Part shown: positions 1 through 10,779 of the stretch, piece by piece
Position numbering within the stretch: position 1 is the first letter of the stretch
Layout of the letters: every line of letters begins with the position of its first letter
Origin: Gari tellinella
Taxonomy: Eukaryota > Mollusca > Bivalvia > Cardiida > Psammobiidae
Reading direction: 5' to 3'
Assembly (NCBI GenBank): GCA_922989275.2
Contig: OV277867.1
Coordinates: 5,022,001-5,086,000, forward strand
Length of the DNA stretch: 64,000 bases
Notes under the pieces: model-generated
Told to the model about the DNA's origin: nothing
Seen by the model: only the letters and a program-made list of their open reading frames with translations
Databases searched by the model: none
Position numbers and translations under genes: made by a program

Positions 1-185
1 GAAGATGGTAATGACTTCACCGAGATCTCCACGACAGATGGGACAGTTCCTGAGAGTAGAAGAACAGCTTAGACATGACACGGCGTGTCTACATGGTAAT
101 ATCACAGTCTCAATGGAAGTCTCCATGCAGATCTTACATGTCCACTCATCGTTTAGCTCACCTAACTGGGTAAGCGCCGGGGCAC
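1..185 (-). CDS. RING-finger protein copy B, last exon (partial)
   Basis: Read on the minus strand, this is the 3' exon of a gene whose end lies left of the window. The acceptor is TTTTTGTTTCAAG at 186-198 and the exon starts with two bases completing a codon. The frame is open to the edge and encodes L-N-D-E-W-T-C-K-I-C followed by a full C3HC4 RING with spacing C-x2-C-x11-C-x-H-x3-C-x2-C-x6-C-x2-C. That spacing is the one found in inhibitor-of-apoptosis (IAP) RINGs, so E3 ubiquitin-ligase activity is the likely role. Phase matches the donor of the exon at 3074-3278. Copy A (14712-15826) has the same RING with most residues identical, so the two genes are paralogs. No BIR domain is visible, so calling it an IAP would go too far. 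Confidence 0.8.
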
Positions 186-349
186 CTTGAAACAAAAATG
201 CAAAATAAGAAGTAGACATATACTGACACATACAATGGGAACACCGTAATTATTTCCCAATATATGAGCCGTGTCATAACAAAACCTGCCTTAATGCATT
301 GAAAACAATGTCGATCAATGCAAGTCGCTGCGTCTTTGACGCGGCAGCT

Positions 350-592
350 GGGGCCCGTTTCATAAAACTTCGTACGAAAAATCCGATCGTAAGTCAAAAC
401 TTTAAAATGCATTTAATTTCTTATTTCTCTATTTTATCCGGTCTTGTGACATATTTTTGGAATCGTCTTTTCAAGACGATTCCAAAAAGATGTCACAAGA
501 CAGGATTAGATGGAGAAATAAAAAAAATATTGAGACTTTTATAATCTGACTTACGACAACATTTGTCGTACGAAGTTTTATGAAACGGGCCC
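350..592. mobile_element. MITE family L (GGGGCCCG ends), copy 1
   Basis: Terminal inverted repeats begin GGGGCCCGTTTCATAAAACT and mirror at the right end. The flanks are CTG on both sides, suggesting a 3-bp target duplication. The centre is a long palindrome of core type III (AATCGTCTTTTCAAGACGATT at its tip). A second full copy lies at 57286-57529. Confidence 0.75.
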
Positions 593-1210
593 CTGGCCTT
601 GACATACTCTATTTGACACCCACATTCATCTAAAGCATTGCATTTAGCAGTAATGTATACGGTTTTTGGTAGAGTATACCAAACTCAGATGCAGAGTCAG
701 GGTTGGCAATGAAGCTTGGTCTGCACAATGTTACAATGCAATAAGACGTTTTGTCATGGCACGGCACATATGTATTTATGCTTAAAACATTTGATTTAGT
801 AAACAGTTTTGGGTAAGATCATACACCGAATAACTAATAAAAATACGATATTTACCCTATTAAATTGAAATGCAATGTCAAAATAATATTGCTAGTACAC
901 GTGTATAACATTTATTTATATATAGTCAAAATAGGAACTTCCAGCATAGTGGAAAATAACTTGCTTCCCGGGAAAAATTACAATGTCAAATTAAAACTTA
1001 CAGCATCTAGCATTCACTGATAACAATGATATCAAGTAACCTTATATCTTGCTACGGGGTTTACATATTATATACATGTATGTGAAATATAAGTGTGATG
1101 TTCAGTTTATATACAACTTATGACTATGCATTCTGAAAACAAGGTGATTACCAAGACAAGACATGTGTTGAAGTACAACCGAAAATCCCAAAGTTGACTT
1201 AAAGTGTGAC
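593..1210. other. AT-rich spacer, no feature recognised
   Basis: No open frame of note, no palindrome and no recognised repeat on either strand. It presumably lies in the intron between the two copy B exons. Confidence 0.5.
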
Positions 1211-1460
1211 TACAGTGGAGAATCTGTTATTCTTTCACAATAAACGCGTTTACGCTTAAACTATTATTTGCAGTGCAAACAGTTTGGAGCCAGATCAGAC
1301 GCCGGGTAACCCGGCGTCTGATCAGGCTCCAAACTGTTTGCCACCAAGATAAACATGAATTATCAGAATTGTCCAAAAGTTGTACTTTTCAACGTTTTAG
1401 TGTTTTGCGTTTGCGTACGTTTGCGTTTAAACGGGAAAGAATAACGTTTTCTCCACTGTA
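1211..1460. mobile_element. MITE family A, copy 1
   Basis: About 250 bp bounded by TA dinucleotides. Termini are CAGTGGAGAATCTGTTATTC and its inverse, ending TTTCTCCACTG. CAGT termini with TA flanks fit a Tc1/mariner-type non-autonomous element. The centre is a type I palindromic core (AAACAGTTTGGAGCC, GATCAGACGCCGGG and mirror). One side carries CAATAAACGCGTTTACG, the other GCGTTTGCGTACGTTTGCG, which gives the element an orientation. Confidence 0.85.
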
Positions 1461-2129
1461 TGCATAAAAAAGTCATCACGGAACCTCTTTATATGTGGCT
1501 ATATAAATTACTGTACCTTTTAATTGTAATTATAGTGAAGAAGACATTTTTAATTTTAATTATAGTGAAGAAGACCGGATTATATTTTCCCAATAAACGC
1601 GGTTATACAGAAGTCCTTATACCCACTGCAAACACTTTAGACCCAGATCAGACGCCTGGAAACTGGCACCCGACCAGGCTAAAAACTGTTTGCTACTCAG
1701 ATTAACATGGATGTTGAGAGTTGTCAAACAGTTGTTATTTTCTATATTTTATTGCAATGCACTTCCGTTTACACGGAAAGGAATTCCGTATTAAAAGGGT
1801 GTATACGTACTAGGTTTAACTCTGCTCCCCTTTCTTATCGAACGCACCATGGTCTGGTTGCCAAATGAATTTACCTGTTCCACAATTGATACAAAAAATA
1901 AAACAGTGTTTGTTACTTTCAGAATTTCAAAGGTGTTTAAAATTGAAACACTATTATATTGTGTTTAATATTGGAAGTTTAGCTTCAATTTTCAACAAAG
2001 GGTAGAATTAACAATGACACATCAATCCATTTAATCAGAAAACAATAATAAATGAACTTTACGACAATCACAAATGTATACTAGGTTTAACAGGGGACAC
2101 TGCATGGATTAGGTACTAGCATAATTGAA
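1461..2129. other. Spacer with a decayed family A copy
   Basis: From about 1565 to 1795 the sequence is a diverged family A element: it keeps CCCAATAAACGCG, an imperfect CAGATCAGACGCC core and TTTACACGGAAAGGAATTCC. The remainder is AT-rich with nothing recognised. Confidence 0.5.
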
Positions 2130-2337
2130 TACATTTCACCCTCTTTATTACGCCCACTAAATTGTGTCAAATATTAGTCGTTTAAGACAGGTGACTGCTT
2201 AAAGCAATGTGAAAGTGAAACAGAAAGCTCCTACAGGAGCTTTCTGTTTCACTTTCACATTGCTTTAAGCTGTCACCTGTATTTCATACAGACAATAAGT
2301 CTTCTTTTTAGTGGTCGTAATAGAGAGGTTCTACCCT
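2130..2337. mobile_element. MITE family O, copy 1
   Basis: The ends resemble TTATTACGCCCACTAA on the left and TTAGTGGTCGTAATAGAGAG on the right. Family O ends elsewhere are CAGTAAAACCTCTCTATTAC flanked by TA. The centre is a type II palindrome: GCTTAAAGCAATGTGAAAG, GAAACAGAAAGCTCC and mirror. Confidence 0.7.
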
Positions 2338-2675
2338 ATTGTGAAAATTACTACTTTACGTTATACGGAAAATGCAGAATTGATTACGGATAGCAAATAC
2401 AAGCAAACAACTGAACCTTCAAAACGATATGTGCGAATTTATGATAAGGTATCAGCAATATGATGACAAAAAGGGTTTATCTAAGTCAGACGCCCAGTTA
2501 CAATCTGTTTTGTCATTTCTTTAAACATTTCGCTACCAAGATCGATAACACTTACAAACGCGTCTGATGACGATCCAAACTGTTCGATACACATATACAT
2601 GCGTGTAAGTCAAACTACCTAAACTCTTAACTTTAGAAAACAAAAGATGACAATAAGTTTTCGACCAGATGATGT
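2338..2675. other. Spacer, no feature recognised
   Basis: AT-rich sequence with a weak remnant of a type I core around 2495-2590 (CAGACGCCCAGTTACAATCTG). No coding potential seen. Confidence 0.4.
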
Positions 2676-2855
2676 TACAGTGGAGAATATGTTATTCTTT
2701 CCCGTTTAAACGCAAACGAAACGCAAAGTACTAAAACGTAGAAAAGTACAACTTTTGGACAATTCTGATAATACATGTTTATATTGGTGGCAAAGAGTTT
2801 GGAGCCAGATCAGACGCCGGGATACCCGGCGTCTGATCTGGCTCCAAACTGTTTG
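2676..2855. mobile_element. MITE family A, copy 2, right end lost
   Basis: The left terminus is TACAGTGGAGAATATGTTATTC, followed by the type I core with GGAGCCAGATCAGACGCCGGG. The sequence breaks off just after the second core arm and runs into family B at about 2861. Confidence 0.75.
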
Positions 2856-2860
2856 TAAAA

Positions 2861-3048
2861 GTCTGCATTGGTAGTGTCGTCTGCTATAATTAAAAAGTCA
2901 GATTTAGGGCTTTTCGGATTAAAGAAATATTAATACGAGTGTCAAACAGTTTGGATCCTGATCAGACGCCGCGTGACGCGGCGTCTGATCAGGATCCAAA
3001 CTGTTTGCAAAGTCGCAGTTTTGTCGCCGTTGGCAGTGAAAGAGTTAA
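2861..3048. mobile_element. MITE family B copy next to a splice donor
   Basis: It contains GCATTGGTAGTGTCGTCTGC, then a perfect type I palindrome (CAAACAGTTTGGATCC, TGATCAGACGCCGCG and mirror), then GCAGTGAAAGAGTTAA. Family B is flanked by TTAA with CCCTTTCAC-like ends. Its right end lies 25 bp inside the intron from the donor of the exon at 3074-3278. The left end is missing. Confidence 0.7.
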
Positions 3049-3073
3049 ATAGTCGAGAAGATGAAAGCAATAC

Positions 3074-3278
3074 CAACTGCAGTACTTTGTAGTATAAACT
3101 CAAACTCCTTGTCAGACAGGAAGTCGTCACGTTCTACCCCGGGTATATATTGGGCTGGATGTTGTTGCCTCCGAGTGGTCGACTTTTTGTCTGGTGTCTT
3201 TTTGGATATATTCTGATTACTCTGGTTACTGCCATTTTGGTCTGCGCTGACATGGGGTTTGCTTTGAGGTGGATGTTT
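3074..3278 (-). CDS. RING-finger protein copy B, upstream exon
   Basis: Minus-strand exon of 205 bp (68 codons plus one base). The acceptor is TATCTATATCGCTGAAG at 3279 upward and the donor is GTATTG at 3073 downward. It encodes K-H-P-P-Q-S-K-P, a Gln/Asn/Lys-rich stretch, then Y-I-P-G-V, D-D-F-L-S-D-K-E-F-E-F and I-L-Q-S-T-A-V. The last part is shared with the exon at 18032-18259 (P-G-V, D-D-C-L-N-D-E-E-F-E-F, L-L-Q-S-T-A), which marks the two as paralogous. The donor phase fits the RING exon at 1-185 exactly, making a Gly codon at the junction. The conserved acidic motif is not one I can assign to a named domain. Upstream exons were not found. Confidence 0.7.
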
Positions 3279-3373
3279 CTTCAGCGATATAGATATACGA
3301 AATAAAAAATTAAAAACCCTTCTGATCAGCACCTTTACATGGATATTTAGATTGTAGAAATGTCACTAATAAT

Positions 3374-3830
3374 GTCAAACAGTTTGAAATCTAATCAGAC
3401 ATCGGGTACCCGATGTCAGATCTGGACCAGAAGGGATTGAAAATGTCGGTGTTGAAGTGTTTGAACAGGTTATGAATTTTATTTCATCATATTTCATATC
3501 ATACAAATTTATAATATATAAAGTACTTGTACGTGTATACACGTCATATACTTCATTTTTTATCAGAGAGAGAGAGAAAAATAAATAGAGATATACATAG
3601 AGAGTGAGAGAGAGAGTGAGAGAAAAAAGAGAGATAGTGTGAGAGAGGAAGAGAGATAGAGATAGAGCGCAAGGTAGAGAGATGTACATGTATATAGTGG
3701 AGGATAGGGAGATAAGAAGACGTTTGAAATTGGACTTTTTAAAGGATATATTACAAGACACCATGTAACTCAACGTCTGTTCAGGCTCCAAACTGTTTGC
3801 CACTCAGATGTTTATGAATATTCATTTTCT
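3374..3830. repeat. Decayed type I core split by a GA-rich microsatellite
   Basis: CAAACAGTTTGAAATCTAATC and CATCGGGTACCCGATG form half of a type I core. The other flank, CTCAAAC...CAAACTGTTTGCCACTCAGA, lies at 3780-3810. Between them at about 3564-3672 is an impure (GA)n/(GAGA)n run with AGAGATAGAGATAGAG. Confidence 0.6.
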
Positions 3831-3983
3831 AATGACAGTCATTTTCTCCACATAATTGCACAGCAATTGAGCTTATTTCGATTAAAAACGGGAAATAATA
3901 ATATTGTTCCCACTGTGTGTTCGTTCATGAATTTTGCAACCCGATCAGACGCCATACTCAGAGCGGTTGATTAGTCTTAAAAC

Positions 3984-4237
3984 AGGGCTGCCATAAGTTG
4001 ACATGAAAAATCCTAAGATTTCCAAATTTGCATTTCTCAAGTGCGATTTTACGAATCGTACCTTTACCCCATAGTATTTTTCTTGTTTTGTTGACATGCG
4101 AATACTTAAAGCAGGCTGTAAGTAAAGCAGAATGCGCCTTAGGGCGCATTCTGCTTTACTTTCAGTCTGCTTTAAGCTACCATAACCTGGGAAAAAATCC
4201 GGAGATTTAGGAAAAATCCGTCGAAATGGCAGCCCTG
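3984..4237. mobile_element. hAT-like MITE family E, copy 1
   Basis: Ends are CAGGGCTGCCATAAGTTGAC and ATGGCAGCCCTG. Internal sub-terminal blocks AAAAATCCTAAGATTTCC and AAATCCGGAGATTTAGG are partly inverted. The centre holds a type II palindrome (CTTAAAGCAGGCTGTAAG, GCAGAATGCGCC and mirror) that also occurs in family D. A clear target duplication is not visible here, but copy 3 at 42623-42876 shows an 8-bp one. Confidence 0.75.
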
Positions 4238-4792
4238 TAAAAACTGTTGTCAGTCAGATTTTACCTTCCTTTTTAACAGTTTCAAAACATTGTCATTTCT
4301 GCATTTTAATGCATTGAACTTGCATTTATTCTGGTTAGGGAAATTATAACGTGTTCGCCACTGTGCCTACCTGTATACTGACTGGTATGCCCATGATCAC
4401 TAGATAAAATCAAACATCATCCGTCATCATAATCCCAGACAAAAAATTATTACCCAAGCATTTAAATTGTCACGTGAATAATAGATCTACTTCCCGATCT
4501 TTTAACAAATGTTGTATGCTACAATGCCCTGTGTTTGAACACAGTTGATCTATCTGTGATTGGACAATACTTAGTGGGTGTATGCTTGGTTGGGTTTAAT
4601 CTTTAAACTGTCAGAATAAGTCCGCTTAAAGGTGTCATTTGCTATTTTATTTTAAATCTAGGTTTGAGTCGTTTTCATTGCAATAACTATGAAGAAGTGT
4701 CATCCAGTTTGGATTCTAATTAGATACCTAGTTTTGTTCTTCTTTTTTACTGATCCACACAGATTGAAAATACATATAGTAGTCGGATTATA
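4238..4792. other. Spacer, no feature recognised
   Basis: AT-rich with no convincing ORF. GTTCGCCACTGT near 4350 is a weak remnant of a family A end. Confidence 0.4.
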
Positions 4793-5118
4793 TACAGTGG
4801 AGAATGTGTTATTCTTTCCCAATAAACGCGTTTACGCTAAAACTATTATTTGCAGTGCAAACAGTTTGGAGCCAGTTTGGTAACCCGGCGTCTGATCAGG
4901 CTCCAAACTGTTTGCCACCAAGATAAACATGAATTATCAGAATTGTCAAAAAGTTGTACTTTTCTACGTTTTAGTGCTTTGCGTTTGCGTACGTTTGCGT
5001 TTAAACGGGAAATAATAACAGATTCTCCACTGTATGACGTCACTAATGACGTCAGAATAACAGATTATCCACTGTATGACGTCACTAATGACGTCAGAAT
5101 AACAGATTCTCCACTGTA
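4793..5118. mobile_element. MITE family A, copy 3, with triplicated right end
   Basis: Left end TACAGTGGAGAATGTG. The first arm of the core is shortened (GGAGCCAGTTTGGTAACCC). The terminal block ending in CTCCACTGTA is present three times, at about 5034, 5076 and 5118, separated by a 42-bp unit (see the separate entry). Confidence 0.8.
5035..5118. repeat. 42-bp tandem duplication with four TGACGTCA octamers
   Basis: Two copies of a 42-bp unit follow the normal element end. Each carries TGACGTCACTAATGACGTCA, so the perfect CREB/ATF octamer occurs at 5035, 5047, 5077 and 5089, plus a further transposon terminus (AACAGATTCTCCACTGTA). The octamer itself is the established CRE consensus; use as an enhancer here is inference. 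Confidence 0.85.
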
Positions 5119-5124
5119 TATATG

Positions 5125-5299
5125 TACAGTCGAAATTTCGAACTCGCACAAATATTTCTCAAGTAGAAATTCGATAAGTCGATCGCTTAAATCGAACACA
5201 TGCGTATTTCAATGTTAGAAAGTGACTAAACCACGTTTTTAGTTCGAAACATGGGTATGTGCGAACTAACTCGAGTTCAAATTATAGGGTTTGATTGTA
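5125..5299. mobile_element. MITE family J, copy 1
   Basis: Bounded by TACAGTCGAAATTTCGAAC and GGGTTTGATTGTA. The interior is an imperfect palindrome around ATTTCAATGTTAG and CTAAACCACG. A better preserved copy lies at 51970-52165. Confidence 0.6.
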
Positions 5300-5399
5300 C
5301 TTGTATCATTATCTACACTGACCAAGACTAAACTTAACGCACATCAAATGAAATAATGAAGAAAATGGCAGGTCATAGGAAATGTTGACGCTGTATTTA

Positions 5400-5665
5400 T
5401 CCCTTCACTGACATTACGTCATACCTTTCAAACAATTGTCGTCTGCTTTTAGTTTTCAAATTTAAATTTATGTTTGTTGACCTGTAAAATATTGCAATGA
5501 ATGTCAACCAATTTAAGACGCCTCTTTACGCGACATCTGATCAGGATCCAACCACCAAAACTGTTTGACATTCAAATATTTCTTATGTCAAATCCTTAAA
5601 TTTAAATATGAGACATAAAAGCAGACGAAAGTTGTATAAAATTGATGTCGTCAGTATATTGTGTA
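5400..5665. mobile_element. Decayed family B-like MITE
   Basis: Contains CAATTGTCGTCTGCTTTTAG, a broken type I core near 5510-5575 (ACATCTGATCAGGATCCAA) and AAAAGCAGACGAAAG on the far side in inverted order. Confidence 0.5.
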
Positions 5666-6850
5666 CTATGTAGCCAGGAATTGTCTTTATCGGTTTTAGT
5701 TTTAAGCACTGTTCTCACTGTCACGGTGCTGGTTCCGATATGACATAATCTGAATGAAAAAAAAATTGAATTACTGCACATAATAGAATGAGATGTCTTG
5801 ATATTAAATCATCTTAAATTTAATAAACTTTCTCTATTGATAATGTCATTATATTATAATAGAATGAATGAATACAAAATATAGCTGTTAGTTTAATCGT
5901 TAGCGTTTTTTTTCAGCTGCTGACTTTTGTCCCTCGTTTTCCTGTCAGTATCGAAACGGCATGGAGCTTTAGCCTGTATCTATTTTGAAACTGAGCGAAA
6001 TCCCTTCTGAAGTCATCAGAAGGGTTTCCCTATGCAGTCACATAGGGTAAACTTCGATTTAGCAACCCGAGTTCTACTATAAGAAATGGCCTCCCAAACG
6101 TTTATTATTTGTTGAGTATGTTTTCAGGTACTGGGTATATGCTTGAAATGATGAAAAATAAACAAGATTGTCATTACCGAAACAGTCATTACCGCAACGG
6201 CCTGTGGTACGGTAATGACATAACCTTTAATTATCTTGGTATCTGAACAACTATTTTGTGAAAATACGACTTTAACTTGCATCCAAAAACAAAATAAACA
6301 ATATTTCTGAATAAATTCAGACCATTTGGCTTTAGTGTTTTGCTGTCATTACCCGGCAACGTCATTACTGAAACGTTGACATTTTTTAAAAGTTAAGTAA
6401 TGGAAATGTTTGAGTTGTATAATTTTCTGATAAAGTAGTTCTGAAGGTATTTTATGTGTGCTTTTAGTTAATTAAAAGAAATAAAGCAACACTTTGGAGA
6501 CAATTTCTATACATCAAAATGTTAAACATTAGCTGTTTTTCATCATTTGAAGAGAAAAAGTATGATTTTGCAAGATGCATTACAAAAAGAAAGAGAAGTA
6601 CGTTATTCATATTCATAATTCACACTCATTTTGACCGAAAAACGCTTTTACACTAAATATTTAGATAAAACGAGCTCCAGTTATATCGTTGCGGTAATGA
6701 CATTTTCAGGTCATTGGCAAATCATAAAATGTAAAAATTAAGTTTTCTAGTGAACAATCAGCACGAACATTACTCTTTATAAGTTAAAGACGGTCGTAGT
6801 CATGGTATACATGTTAAACAAGCGCCTTCATTACCAAATTAAGTTTGAAT
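5666..6850. other. Spacer with recurring GTCATTACCG motif
   Basis: AT-rich. Motifs related to CATTACCGAAAC and its complement CGGTAATGAC recur at about 6174, 6190, 6212, 6347, 6366, 6693 and 6830. There is also a small hairpin CCCTTCTGAAGTCATCAGAAGGG at 6002-6025. No coding potential was recognised. Confidence 0.4.
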
Positions 6851-7135
6851 TTTATTTTGCACAATTACCAATTTTTGAGGAATCACCCGGATAAGCATCA
6901 ATTTTCTTTTGTCTCTCAGGGTAAAATGCAAACGCAATGCAATAACCTAAAACATTATTATGCTGTGGACTGTTAAAACTTCTTTTTAATTTGAGTTGCA
7001 AACAGTTTGCCCGGCGTCTGATCTGGCTCCATACTGTTTGTGGTTGACATAAAGACATAAACATAAAGATATTTATACTTCGTTTTTTTATGTATATTTT
7101 TATTTTATTCAAACGCAGACGAAACGCACCCGTTA
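6851..7135. mobile_element. Decayed family A copy
   Basis: Keeps GCAAACAGTTTGCCCGGCGTCTGATC, i.e. a core with one arm largely deleted, and CAAACGCAGACGAAACGC at the right. Both termini are lost. Confidence 0.55.
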
Positions 7136-7189
7136 ATAAATAAAAATATAGAAAATTGCATTTTTTAATTTTCTATCCATTTCTATGCT

Positions 7190-7300
7190 CGCCAATACCC
7201 CGGTTGTTCACGGTAGAGACGCGGACCTGCCCCGATTCAGCTCCGGCGTTGCTCCGGCATTCCCCAGTCGGTTCTGGTATTGGTGACCCCCGGTTGTATT
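7190..7300. repeat. GC-rich CCGG-type degenerate repeat
   Basis: Dense in GCTCCGG, TTCCCC and GGTATTGGTGACC. The same style of sequence (CCGGTGCC, CCGGGACAGTGAGAACG) resumes at 7560-7710 on the other side of the MITE at 7309-7559, so the MITE probably split one repeat. A phrase close to CGGGACAGTG recurs in the 34.05-34.55 kb block. Confidence 0.4.
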
Positions 7301-7308
7301 AATGTTCT

Positions 7309-7559
7309 TTAACCTTTACCCAATAACCCGTTTATAACATTAGATACAGGTGAACACTTAAAGCAGGTTGAAAGTAAAGCAGAATGTGCCTTAAGGCACA
7401 TTCTGCTTTACTTTCAGCCTGCTTTAATATATCATCTGCTAGGATATATAAAAATATTTGTTATTGAAATTGTTCATAAGGTATAAACTGGAACTATTTC
7501 CTTCAGCGGAGGAATAAATTAAATACGCTAAAAGTCGCTTCTATGTGGGAAAGGGTTAA
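7309..7559. mobile_element. piggyBac-like MITE family D, copy 1
   Basis: Flanked by TTAA on both sides with ends resembling TTAACCTTTACCC and GGGAAAGGGTTAA. The central type II palindrome is CTTAAAGCAGGTTGAAAG, AAAGCAGAATGTGCC and mirror. Right sub-terminal block: ACTATTTCCTTCAGCGGAGG. Confidence 0.8.
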
Positions 7560-8081
7560 GCATCCGGACTACTTGCCAGTGCGAGCCGGATGAACACGGT
7601 TCACCCAAGATCGTCCCCGGTGCCGCCAAGGTTGAACTCCTGGTGACTGCCGGTACGCTCAACCGGGACCCACCGGTGCCAAAACCGGGACAGTGAGAAC
7701 GTGGCTTAATATCTATAAGTACTACAATGGACCAGCCATAATTATTTACCAATGCAAGCATTAATGTAAAAAATATTTTTTTATTGCAAACAGTTCAGGG
7801 ATGGGGATCTAATCAGACTCAAAACTGTTTATAATACATATATTTTCTGATGTTTCCATCAAACCATGTCTTGTGACATCTCTTTGAATCGTATTTTTAA
7901 GACGAACCCAAAGAGACAGTTTAAGAAGGAGAAATAAATGAAGAGAATTTTAGTATCTGACTTACGTATATTTTTGTCGTAGGACATTACGTTAAACGAG
8001 CTCCACTAAAGCACCTGTACTGACAGAGACAGCAAAAGGAAGCTGTGTGCTAAAGTGACAAATAAAAACCATCCTGATAGG
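7560..8081. other. GC-rich repeat remnant, then decayed MITE pieces
   Basis: 7560-7710 is GC-rich (see 7190-7300). 7790-7835 is a ruined type I core. 7862-8005 is a decayed family L copy (TCTTGTGACATCTCTTTGAA, TGACTTACG, GTCGTAGGAC) without its ends. Confidence 0.5.
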
Positions 8082-8447
8082 TACAGTGTTCCCTCCCTAC
8101 AACGGCCCTCCCAACAACGACTCTCTCCTAACAACGGCCCTTGTCGCAGTAACCTAAACAGGAAAAAAATTACGTCCAAAATATTCACGCCTACAACGTT
8201 GTCTGCTTAAAATTGTTGTCTGCTGTTTTTCTCAAAATTACACAATGGACATCTTGAAAGAAAAAAAACTAAGTTACTAAGTGACAAACAGCTTGAATCC
8301 TGATCAGACGCCGCGTTACGCGGCGTCTGATATGGATTCAAGCTATTTGAAGATGTAAGCAAATTCCCTCCCTATAACGACTCCCTCCGAACAACGCACA
8401 CAGTTTTAGTCTCCAAGTGGGTGCCGTTGCAGAGAGGGAGTGCTGTA
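8082..8447. mobile_element. MITE family C, copy 1
   Basis: Ends TACAGTGTTCCCTCCCTACA and GAGAGGGAGTGCTGTA, flanked by TA. Internal CCCTCCTAACAACG-like runs lie on both sides. The type I core is AAACAGCTTGAATCC, TGATCAGACGCCGCG and mirror. Confidence 0.8.
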
Positions 8448-9510
8448 GGGGTATATTGTATATGCAGTATACATGAAGATGTATCAAGTACGTGAAGAAG
8501 TCCAATTTGTTGTATAAACACTCATTTAGAACTACATGTAATGTACCATTTCGAAAAGATAAAGGTAAATTGGTGTGCAGACCGTACCATAACGGGGTAC
8601 CAAAATGTTTCATTAAAGATATGTTATTACCGATGACGTATAAATGAAAGATTATTACGATGTCAATTTATCTATAACAAAAAGTACAAAAAGACCTGTA
8701 TAACATAATATTGTGTGAATAAAACATGTATGGCGCAACTAAACGAAATAAAGAGAATTATACGATTTTAATAAACTCAAAACTTCCTTTTTTTTTAACT
8801 GAGATGCAAAAAAATGTATCCATACATCAAAATATGGCACAACTAGACACAGGCTACGTTTTACAGACGATACGGAAATATCACTGTAATTTCTTCTCAG
8901 TTTCAACATGTTTTAGGTATTGTAATGTTTATGTATTTTAAAATCAGTCATCGGAATATAAAACCCCTAGAGGGTGGCTTTCCAAAGAAAGAGAAGAAAC
9001 TTTTCACAAAGTCTCTTATTCAGTTTTGGGTTGTTTTCTGGGCTGAGTTTGTTGTAATAGGTTTTTTCGCGAACATTCCACATCTTTTCTGTCTACGAGA
9101 GTGCTTCGAAAGGTAGTGCTACTTGATCCATAACTTCAATATCATACGTGAAAATTCATATGTGGTATATCATTTTAAAGAACAATTATTTGAGTACACG
9201 ATGGTATAGTTAAGAAATAATCTATGGTCTACCGTTATTAATCGGATAATTAACAGCTATTGTGAGTTGTGATGCGAAGGAATTGGCCTCGAAGCAACCT
9301 CGTATTTCTAATTGTTCCGAAAATCATTTCAACGGTTTGTATACATCTCGATCGGTAACAGTGTACGATTTTAAGTAGGTATTTAACTTAGATAAAAATG
9401 CTCAATGTATGCAAACACTTTGTCCCCGTTACAGAACATGTGCGCCAAAACTTTCAATCTGACATTAATCATCAGTTTTATTTGTCATCAAAGAATGGCT
9501 CTAATCTGCT

Positions 9511-9752
9511 TTAACCCTTTGAACCCTATTCCCTCATATAGGCTTCCTTTTCAAACAGTATTCGTGTGAAAAGTGCACTTGTCCTATGCAAACAGTGAAT
9601 ACCCAAACCGGAGGGCTCCTTGCGGAGCCCTCTGATCTGGGTCTTCACCGTTTGGCATGATGCAAAACATTGACAAAAACAACCCATAAAGTCAGAAATA
9701 GACTAGACTAAAATGGCAACTGGAATTGTCCATTTGAAGTTTCAGCTGCACT
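9511..9752. mobile_element. MITE family F, copy 1 (right end lost)
   Basis: Starts TTAACCCTTTGAACCCTATT. The core is type I with a different variable part: GCAAACAGTGAATACCC, GAGGGCTCC and a GGAGCCCTC mirror. The family right part GGAATTGTCCATTTGAAG is followed by loss of the GGGTTAA end. Confidence 0.7.
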
Positions 9753-9929
9753 CGTTTACAAGCAGACGAATCTCTTGGATTTTTAATGTTTTCTACGCTG
9801 TAGATCTACATTGTTTAGTTTATAGATAATTGTTGATTGTATATTTTCCGTTTAAAATGGCTCAAATAAAAGAATAGTTTATCTTGCCAAGAAACAAACT
9901 CGACAATGAACTGACAGCTTCCCGACATC

Positions 9930-10165
9930 AGTCAGATATAAGATATATATCCGATAACAGGATGGTATATTTCTGACAATAAATTGGTTTGATATCAAGC
10001 CTGTTATGTCTTTTTCAATATCGGTCCGATATCGGTTCGATCCGGGCCGATATCAATCCGACAATGATATCAATCCAACCGAGGTTGATGTTCAAAACAA
10101 TATCTACCGATAACATTTTATACGGGCTGATATGTTAATCAAATCGGTTCTATATCATACTGATA
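9930..10165. repeat. Degenerate CCGATATCGG-rich repeat
   Basis: Short motifs around GATATC and CCGATATCGGTT recur about ten times in 230 bp in both orientations. No unit length is constant, so it may be a decayed tandem repeat. Confidence 0.4.
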
Positions 10166-10236
10166 TGGTTTTGTTGACTGGGACGTACTGTTATCACAGA
10201 AACTAGGTCAGAAAATGTCTTTAACATTGAATCTTT

Positions 10237-10450
10237 TCACTGTCATCACGAGAATTTACGTCATGGGATTTAAACAAGTGTCGTCTACTTTTATCTAATA
10301 TTTAAATTTCAGGTATTTTGGTTTAAGAAATATTGAAGTAAGTGCCAAACAGTTTGGCCCTGCTCAGACGCCGCGTTGCGCGGTGTCTGATCAGGATAAA
10401 AAATGTTTGTAAATAACCCTTGTACTCGGGGTAAGGCAGTGAAGTGGTTA
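10237..10450. mobile_element. Family B-like MITE
   Basis: GTGTCGTCTACTTTTATC, then TTGGTTTAAGAAATATTGAAG, a type I core with CAGACGCCGCGTTGCGCGG, and GCAGTGAAGTGGTTAA at the right end. Confidence 0.6.
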
Positions 10451-10465
10451 AGGTAAGATGTCTTC

Positions 10466-10716
10466 TACAGTGGATAATCTGTTATTCTTTCCCGTTTAAA
10501 CGCAAACGTACGCAAACGCAAAACACTAAAACGTAGAAAAGAACAACTTTTTTAACAATTCTGATAATTCATATTTATCTTGGTGGCAAACAGTTTGGAG
10601 CCTGATCAGACGCCGGGTGACCCGGCGTCTGATCTGGCTCCAAACTGTTTGTATTGGAAATAATAGTTTTAGCGTAAACGCGTTTATTGGGAAAGAATAA
10701 CAGATTCTCCACTGTA
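10466..10716. mobile_element. MITE family A, copy 4
   Basis: Complete element with TA on both sides, TACAGTGGATAATCTGTTAT at the left and AACAGATTCTCCACTGTA at the right. The core is nearly perfect (GGAGCCTGATCAGACGCCGGG). Confidence 0.85.
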
Positions 10717-10779
10717 ATTACCAAATAACGGATTTCAAGTCAAACTTACAACTTCAGGTTTTCCGATTATTTAGCAAGG

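Noticed and set aside
8726..9116. Two adjoining plus-strand frames at 8.7-9.1 kb
   Set aside because: The first lies partly in the inverted repeat arm that recurs at 10.9-11.0 kb; the second shows no similarity to any family.
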